Positions 48,070 to 59,299 of a DNA stretch of 64,000 bases are shown piece by piece (position 1 is the first letter of the stretch; every line of letters starts with the position of its first letter). This stretch comes from Aspidiotus rigidus. Its lineage: Eukaryota > Arthropoda > Insecta > Hemiptera > Diaspididae. The stretch lies in assembly GCA_035079385.1 (NCBI GenBank), contig JAVHKY010000023.1, positions 5,472,001 through 5,536,000 of the forward strand, read 5' to 3'. The translations under genes were made by a program, and so were the position numbers. Under the pieces are notes generated by a model. It was not told the origin of the DNA. It saw only the letters and a list, made by a program, of their open reading frames with translations, and did no database searches.

Positions 48070-50145
48070 CAATAAATGTGAATAATTCTTACGCGTTTAA
48101 TTTGACAAATACGTGATAGGTATAATTTATGTAGTACGAGATATGAAATAATATGAAACGATCATAACCTTACAGAATACTACAGATGGTATAGATTAGA
48201 TTCAAGGTGCGCGTCTTGGCGCATTTGAGCATAAGTTAGTACAATTGCTCCTTGTTAAAGTAAAAATTTTCGTGTTGTGAGAGGTAAAGCAACGGATGCG
48301 CTCTACCCAATCTTCGTAATCTACTCTGTAAACCTGTTATCGTTACCCAGAAGACAGCAAGACGCCACGGGCTGGCTTATGACAAACTCGAACACGAGCT
48401 CCATTATTTGGCACAGTTAGGCCAGCTTTTCCTCGTAGTATTTCCTCTTCATTCCTTATCTGCACTAATGAACATCCTTCAAAAGTTATCAGATGACAAT
48501 TCATCCGTTCGTTCAGGTTTACTTCATCCTGGGACATTCTCTCTTCGTGCAGCGAAGCAGTGTAGCCCTTCCCCAGCTAGCGCGGCTCCCCCGACTTTTT
48601 TCTGTGCTCTTTGTACCTTATTTGTGGCAAAGATTGACTTCTTGGTTCACAGAGTAGAGTAGCGCGTTATCTTGCAGGGAAGTGATGTATGATGTCTGAG
48701 AACTGAACACAGTAAAGAAAACTTTCGCCATAAGGCGATCCATTCATAAATGATTACATTTATATAACTTGCGTTATGAGGCAATTCGAAAGAAAAGGTA
48801 GAGAACATATGTCACTAGAGGTTGTAGAGCACATTCTCACTGAAAACTACGACAGCAGATCACAATAAATGGGTAGAATCGTACTCAACCGGAACCTAAG
48901 GATTGTTAATAGGGAACCTGTCCGAAACTGACGTATCCTAATAGAGGATTTGGACTTGGAAAAACATAATATATGATAGGAAAGAGACTTGAGAAAAACT
49001 AGTCATATGACAGCAGAGGGACTTCATATTCTCAATACCAAAACCAATTTGACTCATAGAACAGGTTCTCTGCGTTCCTCGTTTAACTTTGTTAAGGAAG
49101 CCGTCATTTTTCTCCCCAGCAACGGCAGAGAATGTGCTCTTCAATATTATCGCCGAATTTACTGGACTGTTGCCACCTCTTACCATAGTGACCATATTGA
49201 CTGTACGAGTATGGTAAACATGATGAGGACATTGCAAACGGATGCATCACTGGCTTTCTTGAAACTTAAAATCCTAGATAACTGTATTGTGTTGCTGAGA
49301 TCTTCCATCAGTCAGAGGAATCAGAGATATCTCGACTAGTTAATATGACCCTTAGCAATAAATGAGAACAACTAATCTTCATCCACAAGTGTTCAAGATA
49401 CATATTAGATCTTTGGCTGGACCTTGAAGAGTTTGTGAGAATGGTTTCTGTTTCATAGCTCTCTTGATTGATCGATTCGTGTCAATTTTACTTCATTCAG
49501 AAGTCTATTAAAAATTCATCTGGTGTTCTAATAATTCATGGTCTTTTCTTGTTCTAGGCTTAGACGCTGCAACATTTTTTTCTTTTTTTTTTTTTGGTCC
49601 GCAGATTCATTCAAATAGACGTTCGATGAATAGGTCTTCGCATTCGAGCTCTAATTTTCCTCCAACTTAATTTGTATTGGAATTTGGTCGTTCGAGAGTT
49701 TTCTTCTTCAAAAAAAAAAATAAATAAATAGATAAAAAATACCCGGTAGAAGACGCTAATGCTACTATGTCGTGTTTTGTATATTTTGCTCGACATTGAT
49801 TGATAGGCCGACGTACACTCGCACGTTTTGACCACAAACGCGATCATGTACAAAACGTCTTGATGTGGTATACATTCAATGGAAATTCGACACGCGCGTG
49901 ATAATAATAGTGAGTAGAAAGAAGAAAAAATGGTTCTAATTTTGCTTCGGCTCCCAGTATGACATTTGACGGCATCGCAGAAGACTTTGATTGTTCCCAG
50001 ATTATAGGTACCCAGCCTACCATAAACACCTCTGGACAATTCGTTACTGAAATGAAAAACCTGAGTAAGTGCACGCTTGAAGTTCTCTCCTCTTGCTGGT
50101 AATATATTCACCGGGTCGTCCTAAGTAACGTTTACTACAGGTACA
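48070..50145. other. Intergenic; no confirmed gene
   Basis: A less AT-rich patch at ~48240-48660 has open frames on both strands (64 aa minus at 48343-48537, 84 aa plus at 48408-48662), but neither has a recognisable domain or splice chain. Frames at 48938-49339 overlap on opposite strands and look fortuitous. One diverged unit of the ~45-bp module (GGACTTGGAAAAACATAATA) lies at ~48950-48995. Confidence 0.4.
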
Positions 50146-50152
50146 TTTATAT

Positions 50153-51137
50153 TTATGAAGTTACACACTTTGGTAGTTTTCTAATTATTATTTTATGCGT
50201 CTCATTGTGTATGTTGACTTCATCAAAAAGTTTATCCCACTCCGCTTCTGTGACATTCACAGGCACTGGCTTATTGGTATGATTAACTTTCCTTGAAAAC
50301 GCGTCGAATAAGTCTGATAATGATCTTCTAACATCGTGCCAATCGACATCAATTGACAAATTTGACTTTCTCAAAACCAGAACCTTTGACGCCGCCGTCA
50401 ATTGAAAAAGAAGGGAAACAGATAATTTGTCGCATGATGCAATAGAGTTAATATTCAGAATCCACGTGGGTACATCTTGAATCAGGTTTTCCAAATAAGG
50501 TCTGGTATTGACTTTGGACTTAAGCAAACGAACTTCCGACCGTAGATTTTCCTATAGAAATAAAAAATGAAAATGTTATTAGTTAATTACAAACTATGAT
50601 CATTCATACGCCTATATCGTGGGAAAAAAATGTAAGATTATATGGACTACAAAAATTCAATATTCACGAATTCAGAACCATACTGCGTCCTACTCACCAA
50701 TTTGGTATCACGTAATTGAATTTGGGGCTTTAATATAGCAACGGCTGCATTAAACCCGGCCACGTATTCCCATTCACGTCGTTCCTGGGGCCCAGTTTTT
50801 TCTAAATTCAGAACTTTTTGGATGTCCTCTATCTGGAAGCATAGAACAACAAGAAATCATTAGCACGTTGAATGTAGTCCTAATAAGAAATAGTTAATAC
50901 ACTTGTGTGTCAGGAATCTCGGTACGATACTGAAGATTGAAAAACAATTGCAAGAAATAACTATGCTTTAGTAATACAAATAATTAGACTTACGTTTGCT
51001 AGGGTGTCGCTCATTTTTTTCCATTGGTAAACTAATGAGTTATATTTGCGAGATGACATCTTATCCGAAGCGCTACCGAAGTTCTGGTTCATCTTCTTTT
51101 CTCGAAGTTTGATTGCTGAAAATTCTCTTGTAGGCAT
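50153..51137 (-). CDS. Unrecognised three-exon protein (225 aa)
   Basis: Exons on the minus strand: 51137-50994, 50832-50698, 50551-50153. Introns are GT-AG and all are phase 0. The start MPTREFSAIKLREKKMNQNF is the first in-frame ATG. Exons are 48, 45 and 132 codons, and frames join without a stop. The protein is hydrophilic and mostly helical in look, with charged segments suggesting a short coiled coil (residues ~78-105, LKPQIQLRDTKLENLRSEVR). There is no signal peptide, membrane segment or zinc-binding motif. The third exon has DVDWHDVRRSLSDLFDAFSR and ends IIRKLPKCVTS. I do not recognise the family. Composition and clean splicing argue for a real, rapidly evolving gene. No neighbour gives a functional hint. 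Confidence 0.75.
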
Positions 51138-51256
51138 TTTTGGTTTAGATTTTCTGTTCTACTTCGCTTGAAAAATTTAAAGAGAGTTATTGTAGTTTTA
51201 TTTACAAAAGAAATGTCAGACGTCAATTACAGACGTATCCCATCTTACTTGAATTA

Positions 51257-51670
51257 CACTACGCAACAGCCAAAAAAATGCTGGAGCGAGAATAGGTGAT
51301 TCTCGAAGTATTTTTCACGCTAAATTCAATTCCGTTTTCCGTTTTTCGCTAGCAGGTCTAGATTTCCTGTAATTATTGCAACAACGTGCCGATCTTTGCA
51401 ACGAATTGCCGCGCATCGAATTGCCGCGCATCGTTGCGAACGTTACGCAGGTTCGCAGGGTATGATACTGCTATCTTCGATACGTTCCGCGACGATGCGC
51501 GGCAATTCGATGCGCGGCAATTCGTTGCAAAGATCGGCACGTTGTTGCAATAATTACAGGAAATCTAGACCTGCTAACGAAAAACGGAAAACGGAATTGA
51601 ATTTAGCGTGATAAATACTTCAAAAATCACCTATTCTCGTTCCAGCATTTTTTTGACTGTTGCATAGTGT
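51257..51670. mobile_element. CACTA-type foldback MITE, 414 bp
   Basis: The two arms of ~175 bp are reverse complements with about a dozen differences. The ends begin CACTACGCAACAGCC on the left and, on the opposite strand, CACTATGCAACAGTC on the right. The element is flanked by TTA on both sides (51254-51256 and 51671-51673). Termini starting CACTA plus a 3-bp target duplication are hallmarks of the CACTA/EnSpm group. Each arm carries a near-duplicate of CGAATTGCCGCGCAT next to the ~58-bp loop. No transposase is encoded, so it would be non-autonomous. Confidence 0.88.
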
Positions 51671-52389
51671 TATTTTATTGTTGATGAAGCCATTGTTTTT
51701 TTCATATCAAAAATAAACAAGAAAAAATTCAATTATACATTCATATTCCAATTATTAAATAACATTCAATAAATCGAAAATATAAAAAATTTCGGCAACG
51801 AAAAATAAAGTAAATAACACTCCAACTGTTACTAATTTTGATGAATGAACTAATGCAATAAATTATAGTTTTTGTCAATCATGTATTTAATGGGAATTGT
51901 GATCTTTCGATTTAAAAAAAAAAAAATTGAAAATAGTTGATTATTTCATAGGTATTTAAAATTTAATAATAAATTATCCTTTGGAAAACATGGATGAATA
52001 AAATAATAATTAATTAAAATGAAGATATCTCCGAACTGATTAAATAATTTATTTATTATTGCACAAACAAATAGTAAAAAAGAATGATAAGAATCATCTT
52101 TATGAATAATAGTTATTGTTAAAAACTGTAGGATACGCTTTTGTGTCCTTTTGTAGAAAAAAGTGATACTAATTTGCTTATTAGAAGACTTCTATCCTGA
52201 AGACCGGAAACTGAAATGTCCCCGAATTTGCAGCGTTTTGAGATATTGCAAAAAAATGTATTTCAACGTCACCACTCACCAGTAATTTTTTCTGTGCTCC
52301 AAATTGCGTTTTAAACAAAGGAATAGTATATTACTATACATGTGGGTAAAGTAAGCGTTTACCCAACGCGATAAAAATTGCGATCTGAG

Positions 52390-52573
52390 CAGTGCCGTAT
52401 CTCCCATGAAGCTAACGAAGCTGAAGCTTCGGGCGGCAAAATTTTTAGGGCGGCAAAATTTTCAAAAAGAAGGTTCAAAATAATCTGAAAAACATTCTCG
52501 AATTCTTTGGTGGGGGTTAGGGGCGCGGATTAGTGATTAGCTTCGGGGCGGCAAAGAGCTTAATCCGCCTCTG
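52390..52573. mobile_element. 184-bp hAT-type MITE, copy 2
   Basis: The same element as 8880-9063, differing by only a few bases. It is flanked by perfect octamers GATCTGAG (52382-52389 and 52574-52581), an 8-bp target duplication. The intact duplication and near-identity to copy 1 argue for recent activity of the family. Confidence 0.95.
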
Positions 52574-52734
52574 GATCTGAGTCGGAGGCGAGTAGAGCAA
52601 TTCGGGGAGTTGGTAACCGTTCACGATACTGCATGTATTGTAAGATATTTTTTTCTTTATGATGTTAAAACGAAATTCAACAGACAAACCTTCGAATGTG
52701 ATTGGCTAATTCATTTTACCGACTTTTCTAACTA

Positions 52735-52850
52735 GAAAAGTGAGGTATTACACCCGTAGCAAGGTCAACAGGGGGAGTGGGTAATGAACTTTCTCGACGT
52801 TTTAGGGGTCCTAGATCACAACTAGCATAAAAAAAAATTTCAGGTTTCCT

Positions 52851-52855
<5 letters not shown>
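52735..52855. repeat. Dispersed direct repeat, copy 1
   Basis: Contains AACTAGAAAAGTGAGGTATT, GACAGGGGGAGTGG-like words, CGACGTTTTAGGGGTCCTAG and TTCAGGTTTCCTTAT. The last three blocks recur in order at ~54630-54745 and the first at ~54250-54285. It abuts the (TA)n tract on its right. Confidence 0.55.
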
Positions 52856-52889
<34 letters not shown>

Positions 52890-52894
52890 ATATA
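52852..52894. repeat. (TA)n microsatellite
   Basis: About 43 bp of TA dinucleotides with one TTTA interruption, immediately left of a two-unit tandem repeat. Confidence 0.95.
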
Positions 52895-52895
52895 A

Positions 52896-53235
52896 GATTT
52901 TTTTGTCCGCGGAACTCCTCCGAAACTACCCGATGGATTTTTTTGTAACTTGGCCATATTGTAGTAGTATATCTGAAGATGTGCACCTGCAATTTTTTTG
53001 AAAATCGGATGAGTAGTTCTCGAGAAATTTTTAATTTGTTGAGAAATTTTGCAGTATTTCGAGTACCTTTTTGTCCGCGGAACTCCTCCGAAACTACCCG
53101 ATGGATTTTTTTGTAACTCGGCCATATTGTAGTATTATATTTGAAGATGTGCACCTGCATTTTTTTTGAGGATCGGATGAGTAGTTCTCGAGAAATTTTT
53201 ACTTTTGTTGAAAATTTTTCACTATTACGAGTAGC
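52896..53235. repeat. Two-unit tandem repeat, period 168 bp
   Basis: Units begin at ~52903 and ~53071 with TTGTCCGCGGAACTCCTCCG, continue through ACTACCCGATGGATTTTTTT and GAAGATGTGCACCTGCA, and end near GAGTAGTTCTCGAGAAATTT. They differ at only a few positions. No protein is evident; frames across both units simply reflect the repeat. Confidence 0.9.
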
Positions 53236-53584
53236 TTCTTACGAATAGCTGCGAGTAGCTGCTTACGTTAGGAGAAGCGGATTTTCCTATACATTTACCA
53301 CTTTTGTTATCAGTACGTGTATTGTGATGAACCTTTCATCATTCGACAGGTTCATTCTTCGTTCGTTCTTTACTAAGGGTTCATTGGATTTTATTTCCGA
53401 TGAAACCTTTTCGTTCAAATTTAGTACACTTGTATCTCGCTTCCCACAGCCCCTAGAGCGTTGAATTTGGTTTTGTCAAATTTTATTTGTTTTGTTAAAT
53501 TTATTTTTGAACGGATAGTGGCAATGGCGAGTTGTTCATTTTTCTAGCTATTTTTCATTATTATTAGTCATACTCGATAGTTTT

Positions 53585-54590
53585 TTTTTTTTTTTTATTA
53601 TTATTTTACGAGCATTATAAACTGCACGAGGGTTATTTGCTCGGCGTTACAATCTTATTTTAGAACATTACTTGAATTAGGTTAAATTAGGTACGTATTG
53701 GTGGAATTGAGTGGCGATCGAACGGAATTTCTTGGTGAATTATATGAAGTTGTAGAATTGAGTGGTGCGTAAATAAGTTAGGGTTGAGTCGATGGTTTCG
53801 GAGTTGTTGTTTAGTGCTGCATTGATATTGGAAGACATATTTAGGGAGGTTCGAGTGGGTTGCAGGACGGGGCATGAGAAAAAATGATCAACTGATAAAT
53901 TTTCTTGGAGACAGTGAGGGCATGATGGAGGAGCGAGATTAGTGAGATGATAAGTATGAGTAAGACGAGTGTGGCCTATTCGCAGCCGAGCTAAAATGAC
54001 CTCCTCTTGCCTTGAATTTCGTTGGGATGAGGACCAAAATGTGGGTTCACGTTTTATTTTTCTTAATTTGTTATAATAATTGATTTATTTGTCATTTTTT
54101 CATGTATGGGTACATAATTAATAGTGGTTCATAGTTGATTTGAGGTGTCAAAAGAGATGGAAAGATTATTTTCAATTTGGACTGGCTTTTTTGAGTGAGA
54201 TTCGAGATTAGACTAACGAGTAAACCGGGCTTGGGTGCTATATATTTTTACCGAATTTTCTAGCTAGAAAAGTGAGGTATTTTGTTAATACGTTTGGAAT
54301 GGTTGAAGCGTGAGGGAAGGAATGAGGGGTTGACTATTGGGTGATTGGTTGCTTCTTTCGTTTCGACATCGATTTTTTTAGTTTTTCGGGATCTCGTTGT
54401 AGCTGGATTCCCAGATGAAGAATAAATGGTGATATGATAGCGTGAAGACAATTTATGAGTGCACGAGAGGAATAGCAGCTCGAGATAGCTTTAAGAGATG
54501 CCAGAAATCGGAAGTGATAAAGAATTGAACCACTCATCCTAATATACAGTATACTAGACTAATAATATGCTAAGAATAAGGTATGGGAAA
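53585..54590 (-). pseudogene. LINE fragment (RNase H end, zinc knuckle, 3' tail) with internal insertion
   Basis: Minus-strand RT/RNase H LINE copy. The C-terminal part (53690-54080) is well kept: RQEEVILARLRIGHTRLTHT, a C-x2-C..H..C knuckle (CPHCLQENLSVDHFFSCP), and LNNNSETIDSTLTYLRTTQF. It then runs into the tail GCCGAGCAAATAACCCTCGT..GCTCG and poly-A. Weak RNase H similarity (IWESSYNEIPKN) resumes at ~54290-54590 beyond a ~200-bp unrelated segment. Protein identity to the 40-kb copy in the C-terminus is high but the tail differs, so it is a related subfamily. Confidence 0.8.
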
Positions 54591-54629
54591 AAGTTATTGT
54601 AGAGCTCTTTTTTATTAGAAACAACTGTT

Positions 54630-54745
54630 ATAGCCTCGTAGCAGTTTGGACAGGGGGAGGGGGAGTGGTTTTTCTGGAGACGTTTTGTAGGTTTTAGATG
54701 ACTCTTAGCCTAAATTATAACAAAATTCAGGTTTCCTTATTGGAT
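54630..54745. repeat. Dispersed direct repeat, copy 2
   Basis: Shares CGTAGCA, GACAGGGGGAG, GAGACGTTTTGTAGG and TTCAGGTTTCCTTAT, in that order, with 52735-52855. It belongs to the same unnamed dispersed repeat. Confidence 0.5.
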
Positions 54746-54749
54746 TATA

Positions 54750-55980
54750 GGTATTTTTACTCTGTTATCTGTTGATGTGACATCGTAGTGATAGAATTTA
54801 TAAACTGAGTTTTATTGTTTATTCTACAAATGTTTGACATGATTGACAGGTCATTGGTATTTAATTTTAAGAGAGGGAGTGACTCTCTCAATGTTTTTTG
54901 CATTGTGGGAAGAAAAGTCGTGTACTACTCACGCGACTGCGTGGGTGTTTTTCTTTCACACTTCTATTTGTTCTTTTAGATTTCTATGTTTTCTTCCACA
55001 CTAATCTAGCTGTGAGTAAAATTGAACGTTGACAGCACAGATGCCGGTAAAGGTTTTCAGGTCTGATGAGCGTGGGGGGGGGGAGCAACTGGAGACTTTG
55101 TCCTCGGGCCCGGCTCTGTTAGGGGCCCGCAGGTCCCTATTTTCAAGAGGAAGGGGCGAAAAATTTTTTTTTGGGGGGGGGGGCCGCTGTGTTCCCCAGG
55201 CCCGACTGGAGCTCTTGACGGGCCTGAAGCTTTTTGACTACGGAACACGCTAGAGTCTTTCCAACTTGAGCAATACCAAATCAAACTCAACCAAACTCAT
55301 TGGGGTACTGCAGGCGAGGGGGGATCAAAATTTTTAGAGTGGCAAACTGACGAGATTTTTCTTTCTTTGTTCTTTCCATTGCTCCGGTTTGTCAAGTGAT
55401 GAGAGTTTTCCACAATTTGTCAACTCCAGCTTTTGATCAGGGAACCTGTTCTATGGTTGGTTATTTAGAAAAAATTACCGTTCCAACTAAAACAAAACGA
55501 AAATGATTGATCCAACATTGTTTTCAAAAACGGTTCAGTCCTCCTATCATATATAGCTCATTTTGGATTTGGAAAAATTTCCACTCAAAAGCTATGTATG
55601 GTAGGAGGGGGACTTGGAAAAATTTCAACTCTCGAACTGTATAACGGGAAGGAAAGGGACTTGAAAAAATTTGAACTTTTAGGCTATACCGGGTGAAGCC
55701 AAAAGATGTTACCTGTTAAATGGGAGTTCATGCTAAATTCACTCTAGTTCAAAAGTGCAAAATGTATCTCTCAATTTTACCTTCAATTTGCGCCTCTACC
55801 CAACTGTCTACAACTTTTCTGAGGTCAGTCATGGACAAAAATGTGTCAAAAATTGACTAATTCGCCAACATTTTCAAAAATTAAAAATTGTTCAAACTTC
55901 CATATTTTAATTGATTTGAAAGTGAAATTTGACGCTGATTTCGCACAAACAAAAAATTCTAAAAATCAATTAAACGAAAG
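54750..55980. other. Intergenic with homopolymer G runs and modular repeat
   Basis: No gene supported. G-rich runs lie at ~55073-55082 and ~55172-55182. Three units of the ~45-bp module occur at ~55555-55690 in minus orientation (GGGGACTTGGAAAAATTTCA, CTATGTATGGTAGGAGG). Confidence 0.5.
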
Positions 55981-55985
55981 AAATA

Positions 55986-57523
55986 TTAAAAAAGAATTTG
56001 ATTGCAGTTGATGAACACATGCATCTGCAGGTTGTCGAACAAAAAACTTTGCCTATTATCTCTAAAAATGTTTTTATAATGATTAAATGAGCGTTCAACA
56101 TCACAGCTAGTTACAGGGGAAAATTTGAAGGATGCGAGCTCCGCTGGCGTGAATTCGTAACTCGTTCCAGTCCTTAAGACTTCACTGATCTCCAAGAGCT
56201 CCCAATAACCTTGGTTTCCGTGCAGGATGCGACTAATTTAGAAAAGAAAAATAAGTGAGCGAACCTTCATAATAGGGGGTCTTAAATATTTATTTATACA
56301 TACTCTAATTTCTGAGTTATGGCAGCTGCGTTTCCCATACCTCGAATGTTGTTCACACACTCTTGAAATATTTGAAGCGAGTCAATCAAGGGCAAATTTC
56401 TCTTTTCCAAAGTTGTAATTAATGGTGGTAAGAAGGAGTAAGTAGCCTTAATGTATGCCAATTTTTGTACTACTTTTCGATCCTAATTTGAGAGAGTATA
56501 CGAAAGTTGTTAATATGTTGCCAAACCACACCTTTCTTCCATTCACACAAGTACATACCTTCAGTAATTTCAATGCCTTCGGAATGAAGGCAGCATCATC
56601 TTCATTTAGCATGTTTACAATGCGCGTCACTTTTTCGATATTATTTGCATAGTATATATGCAAGCTTCTAACCATGTACCCCACCGTGTGAGTACAGGGT
56701 TTGGGGGTAGATCCAAATTTGGTTCCTCTGATTTAAATAGCAAAATTCTGTTCGGAGCTTTTCGAAAAATTTTCTTTACTTCTGCTATCAATTTATCTAC
56801 TTTATTGTTCTCCTTACGAATGAATTCGCATAAGTTGTGAAGAGCGTGTGCCAAACAAGTGATGTGAATCATCTTCGGACACAGTGTTTTCAACATCCGT
56901 CCTGCTTTTTTCATATAGCGAGCTGCATCCGTCAGAAACAGCAATACCTATTTTCAACAGAATTCTTTGTATAAGCTACCTATCAAAAATCAACTTAAGT
57001 TTCTGTACCTCCTTCTCTACCTTTTCGAAGTCGACTTCGTTGGGCCATAGAAGATGTATCGATTACTTGAAAATCTTAACAATACTTTTACTGTCACACT
57101 TCGTCATTTCGTAACAGTTCAAGAGGTAAACATCCGAAGGTTCCCCGTTTAGGATTCCAGTCACAACATTGCCTAGTTGTAAGAATGAAAAATTATAAAC
57201 TTTTGTACAACAGAACCAACACAACTGGAGTACCGAGTATAACTTACAAATAGCTCTTCCTCTTTTGTCAACAGTTTCATCCACCGACACCCAAATACAA
57301 TTGTCCCCAATTTTGGTTCTCAACTTGTCCATGCCTTCAGAAAAAATCGTCGGCATGTATTTTTGTCGTAATGTACTTTCACAGGGTAAGGTTCTTCCAG
57401 TATACTCAGTTAGAAAGTTCTTGAAAATGTCATTGTTGACTTTGTGTATTGGAATATCTGACGCCACCAAAGCAGAACATAAGTCTCTCACAAATTTCTC
57501 CTTATTTTGTGCTTCCAACTCAT
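55986..57523 (-). pseudogene. hAT-transposase-derived gene with introns, disabled
   Basis: Exons on the minus strand: 57523-57248, 57172-57021, 56947-56559, 56482-56304, 56232-55986. All joins are GT-AG and fit phase. In order: KEKFVRDLCSALVASDIPIHKVNN, LPCESTLRQKYMP, CIWVSVDETVDKRGRAICNV (DUF659-like, first acidic residue), then LLWPNEVDFEKVLLFLTDAA. Next ITCLAHALHNLCE, KKIFRKAPNRILLFKSE, VLTRWGTWLEA and IKATYSFLPPLITTLEKRNL. The hAT dimerisation end is FSPVTSCDVERSFNHYKNIF. Two lesions disable it: an in-frame TAA at 57063-57065, and a single-base frame shift near 56655-56675 in an AT-dinucleotide run. The N-terminal exon (often a BED-type finger) was not found, and neither were inverted termini. 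It could be a decayed domesticated gene or an intron-bearing transposon relic. Confidence 0.85.
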
Positions 57524-58339
57524 CTAAAGCTATTCATTGATGTGTTATGGTAGAAAATACCATGATCACTTTTTTTGCAGAACAAGTAGCGCTCCTTGCG
57601 GGACCTTTATCCGCGAATTCCAGTGTTCATGAGTAGTGTAAAATTTGTGTACAGGAGACAGTTCTTTATGATCAACAGGTCAACTTTCAGAAGTAATCGA
57701 GGAAAAAAAAAAAGCTTGGAGTTACACATATTAATATGAATTTGTATGGAGATAGGGTCAAGATCTCATTTGTTTCCAATTTAGGGAAAATTTAGAATTC
57801 TGTTAGAATTATAGAAAGTTTACTGTAGGCCTACTATAAAATATTCTTAGGATTCTAAATTATTAAAAATGTACTCAATGGTACCTGATGAATCCTTGTT
57901 AGCGGTAGACCTACATTTTCTATCAAAGATATTGATTTTAACATTATCGAAAAAAACCCTCTTAGTTTTTAAAAGTATTTCATTCGCTTTCTAAAGAGGA
58001 AAAATATAATTAATAAACAGATACAATAATTTATTTTAATGATATAGGATATTAACCATTACTAACCTGAGTTTCACAGTAAATAAAGCCATAGGCTTTA
58101 TTTTTTGGCAGAAAATTTTTTTAATGCCTTGAAATTTATTCAACAGAAATTTTTGAGAAATATTTTTCTTCCCCCTGAATATTTACGTTTACAAATTAAA
58201 AATTATTGCATGGTATAAATCTACAATAATATTAATAATTAATTATGAATTAGACATTTACTAACTTTTAGATAGATCACATGTACAGTTTGTTGACGGT
58301 TCATTTTAAAATTCCTACTATTCGGTTGGCTAATCTAAC

Positions 58340-58440
58340 CTAATTTAAGTTGTAAAATAAGATTGTAACGCCGAGCAAATAACCCTTGTGCAGTCTATAA
58401 TGCTCGTAAAATAAAAAAATAAAAAAAAATAATAAAATAC
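58340..58440 (+). repeat. Severely 5'-truncated LINE tail
   Basis: Plus-strand AACGCCGAGCAAATAACCCT, then TGTGCAG..ATAATGCTCG and an A-rich tail. It matches the tail of the copy at 53.6 kb in opposite orientation. Upstream ACCTAATTTAAGT also matches, so ~100 bp of the element is present. Confidence 0.8.
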
Positions 58441-58449
58441 AAAACAAAA

Positions 58450-59160
58450 TGTTCTGTTGATACTGCTTAGAACTAACCAAACTACGTAAAGCGCTCAACT
58501 TGACGTTTGGATGTTGGCAGGGTTTTGTTGCATTACAAGAAAAGTAAACCATCCCTCTGTTTAAAAAATGGAGGTTTAAAATTTTTCTATATTATTCAAG
58601 GCCAATGATGGCGTCAGTAACCCTTCCCCTCCCTCATTGCTTGAAATTAGTCTGAAAATAAAAAGTCTTGACCTAAAATGCTTCTCTAGGCCTAGCTTAT
58701 GTTTAGTCTTAAGACTTCAATATTAGGTACACCAGATTTGATAAGTTACAAATTGGTGAAAGAATATGTGAAGTTCATCTCCAAGAGAAAATTCAAACTC
58801 CTTTTCCAAAATTCCTCCTTGGATTCGCCTAAAACGCAACATGAATAATGAATGGTTCGTATTTTTGAGACCAAAATTGGAATATCGGTCTTTCTCAATG
58901 ATACAAAAATTCTGAAAAATATTTCTGAGATGGAAGAAATTCAACTGAAAATTTCGTTTAAAAGTCATCAATGCTTGTAAATCATTTTCTTGTCCTTTTA
59001 TTACCCTCTTTTTTTTCCTCGAGAATATTTAGTTTCAGCAATCTTAAAGAAACTGTGAATAGGTTCCACCCCAAATATCCATCAAATGTGCTGAAGACGA
59101 TCTAATTTTATCTTCGTGAAATTGATTTTTGTCGACAATGTTGATGGAAAAAGGCTTGTG
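58450..59160. other. Intergenic, no supported gene
   Basis: AT-rich; no exon or repeat family recognised. Confidence 0.5.
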
Positions 59161-59162
59161 CT

Positions 59163-59290
<128 letters not shown>

Positions 59291-59299
59291 TTACAAACC

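Noticed and set aside
49611..50111. 166-codon minus-strand frame just downstream of the three-exon gene
   Set aside because: The C-terminal half is low-complexity (poly-F/I), a competing frame overlaps on the same strand, and the upstream gene already ends with its own stop.
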